Origin: an uncultured Spirochaetales bacterium
Lineage (GTDB): Bacteria; UBP6; UBA1177
DNA: 6,518 nucleotides
NCBI GenBank assembly: GCA_902780365.1
Contig: CACZFE010000103.1
Coordinates: 1 to 6,518, forward strand
Direction of reading: 5' to 3'
In this document: positions 5,856 through 6,518 of the stretch, piece after piece
Numbering within the stretch: position 1 is the first letter of the stretch
Layout: every line of letters begins with the position of its first letter
Notes under the pieces: generated by a model
Databases searched by the model: none
The model's input: only the letters and a program-made list of their open reading frames with translations
What the model was told of the DNA's origin: nothing
Translations under genes and position numbers: made by a program

Positions 5856-5883
5856 TTGACAATCATTTATTTAATTGTAAAAA
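5856..5883 (+). promoter_or_regulatory. Predicted sigma-70-type promoter for the CNNM transporter gene
   Basis: A perfect -35 box TTGACA at 5856-5861, a 16-base A/T-rich spacer, and a weaker -10 candidate TAAAAA at 5878-5883 (4 of 6). Transcription would begin near 5890. The -35 is convincing; the -10 position may shift by a base or two in the surrounding A/T run. The promoter implies that the transporter is a separate transcription unit from the upstream operon. Confidence 0.5.
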
Positions 5884-5889
5884 TATACG

Positions 5890-5915
5890 GCTATTTTTTT
5901 CGGATAGCGGGCTAT
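5890..5915 (+). promoter_or_regulatory. Leader with competing short hairpins upstream of the transporter
   Basis: Three complementary 5-base arms lie in a row: GCTAT (5890-5894), ATAGC (5904-5908) and GCTAT (5911-5915). The middle arm can pair with either neighbour, giving a hairpin around a T-rich loop or a tight ATAGC-GG-GCTAT hairpin, but not both at once. The block sits between the predicted transcription start and the ribosome binding site at 5930. The stems are short, so any switching role is speculative. It does not match a metal-sensing riboswitch that I recognise. Confidence 0.25.
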
Positions 5916-5929
5916 TATGAACTTTACAC

Positions 5930-5935
5930 GGAGGT
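5930..5935 (+). promoter_or_regulatory. Ribosome binding site fixing a TTG start
   Basis: GGAGGT lies 4 bases before the TTG at 5940. No ATG in the same frame occurs nearby upstream. The first in-frame ATG (5988) would cut into the first membrane helix and the conserved FSGTETA motif, so this site decides the start. Confidence 0.8.
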
Positions 5936-5939
5936 CGAT

Positions 5940-6518
5940 TTGGACGCGTTCCCTACATTTCAAGTAGTGGGAGTTATTATCTGCATTATCATGAGTGCCT
6001 ATTTCAGCGGCACAGAGACAGCCTTGACAGCACTTTCGGAAGTCAAATCGGAGATAATGAAAGATAAGTATCCTTTTGTTGCGCCTGTTCTTAAAAAATG
6101 GAAAGAGAATCCGAGCCTTATTCTTTCGGCGCTGCTTGTCGGAAACAACATCGTGAACATTTTAGGAGCTGTTCTTGCAGGAAAAATCGCATCGTTCGCA
6201 CTGGCAAGTCACGGTCAGGCTGTTGCTGACGCTGTTGCAGTTGCGGTAATGACGCTTTTCGTTCTCATTTTCGGCGAAGTAACCCCGAAAACTTTCGCAA
6301 AACTTATGCCGGAGCGCTGGCTTTTTCCGGCACTTCTCCTTTTCAGGATCTTCAGCTGGATCCTTCTTCCGTTCGCATTCGTTCTTTCAAAATTCGCAGG
6401 CTGGGTCGTCAGATTCATGGGCGGAGAAAGCGAATACTCCGAAATGACGCAGAATGAAATCGAATACATGATCCAGAAAGGAAGCGACGAAGGCGTTTTC
6501 GAACAGGAAGAGCAGGGA
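5940..6518 (+). CDS. CNNM/DUF21 (CorC/HlyC-type) membrane transporter, 3' end cut by window
   Basis: Seen: 193 codons to the window edge, starting at TTG. The first membrane helix is hydrophobic (about residues 6-20) and runs into SAYFSGTETALTALS (18-32), the family's FSGxETA motif. LLVGNNIVNILGAVLAG (66-82) and LIFGEVTPKTFAK (110-122) match the conserved GNN and FGE-xPK segments of the CNNM membrane domain. Two further hydrophobic stretches follow (about 128-155). TQNEIEYMIQKGSDEGVFEQEEQ begins the acidic helical bundle that normally leads to paired CBS domains and a CorC/HlyC C-terminal domain, here beyond the edge. Known for the family: inner-membrane proteins linked to Mg2+ (and Co2+) efflux, often described as Na+/Mg2+ exchangers. 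The exact ion cannot be read from this fragment. It has its own predicted promoter. Confidence 0.92.
   Translation, partial: MDAFPTFQVVGVIICIIMSAYFSGTETALTALSEVKSEIMKDKYPFVAPVLKKWKENPSLILSALLVGNNIVNILGAVLAGKIASFALASHGQAVADAVAVAVMTLFVLIFGEVTPKTFAKLMPERWLFPALLLFRIFSWILLPFAFVLSKFAGWVVRFMGGESEYSEMTQNEIEYMIQKGSDEGVFEQEEQG

Noticed and set aside
5917..5967. 16-codon upstream open frame (ATG at 5917) overlapping the TTG start
   Set aside because: It has no ribosome binding site, it spans the real GGAGGT site in another frame, and its peptide shows no regulatory pattern.

Overview
This window looks like chromosomal housekeeping DNA from a Gram-negative bacterium of moderate G+C content. Diaminopimelate synthesis, a GlmU-type uridylyltransferase, a Myxococcus-type PilZ-like protein and a receiver-first histidine kinase together resemble deltaproteobacterial or Myxococcota-like lineages, or an uncultured phylum near them. 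That placement is an impression from protein style, not a tested assignment. There are no phage genes, transposases, CRISPR arrays, tRNAs or rRNAs.

Layout. Positions 1-189 (minus strand) hold the first 63 codons of groES. A 214-base divergent intergenic region follows, with a groES promoter pointing left, a gpsA promoter pointing right and an inverted repeat between them. From 404 to 5736 six genes run on the plus strand with junctions of -8, 0, 9, 9 and 10 bases, which looks like one operon: gpsA, dapB, a small PilZ-like gene, a receiver plus histidine kinase gene, a GlmU-type uridylyltransferase without its acetyltransferase half, and a shortened RqcH/NFACT-family gene. A 203-base gap (5737-5939) then carries a cluster of three adjacent hairpins that looks like an interspersed palindromic repeat, a promoter with a perfect TTGACA -35 box, and a leader with competing short hairpins. 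The window ends inside a CNNM/DUF21 membrane transporter gene that starts with TTG at 5940.

How the genes fit together. gpsA (glycerol-3-phosphate for phospholipids), dapB (diaminopimelate for peptidoglycan, and lysine) and the GlmU-like enzyme (UDP-GlcNAc for peptidoglycan and lipopolysaccharide) each supply an envelope precursor. Two signalling proteins sit between them. The last gene belongs to the family that handles stalled ribosomes, but it appears to lack residues and a domain important for alanine tailing in RqcH.

No wholly new system is evident. The points most worth a second look are the reduced RqcH homologue, the single-domain GlmU, the embedded signalling pair and the palindromic repeat cluster at 5741-5840.
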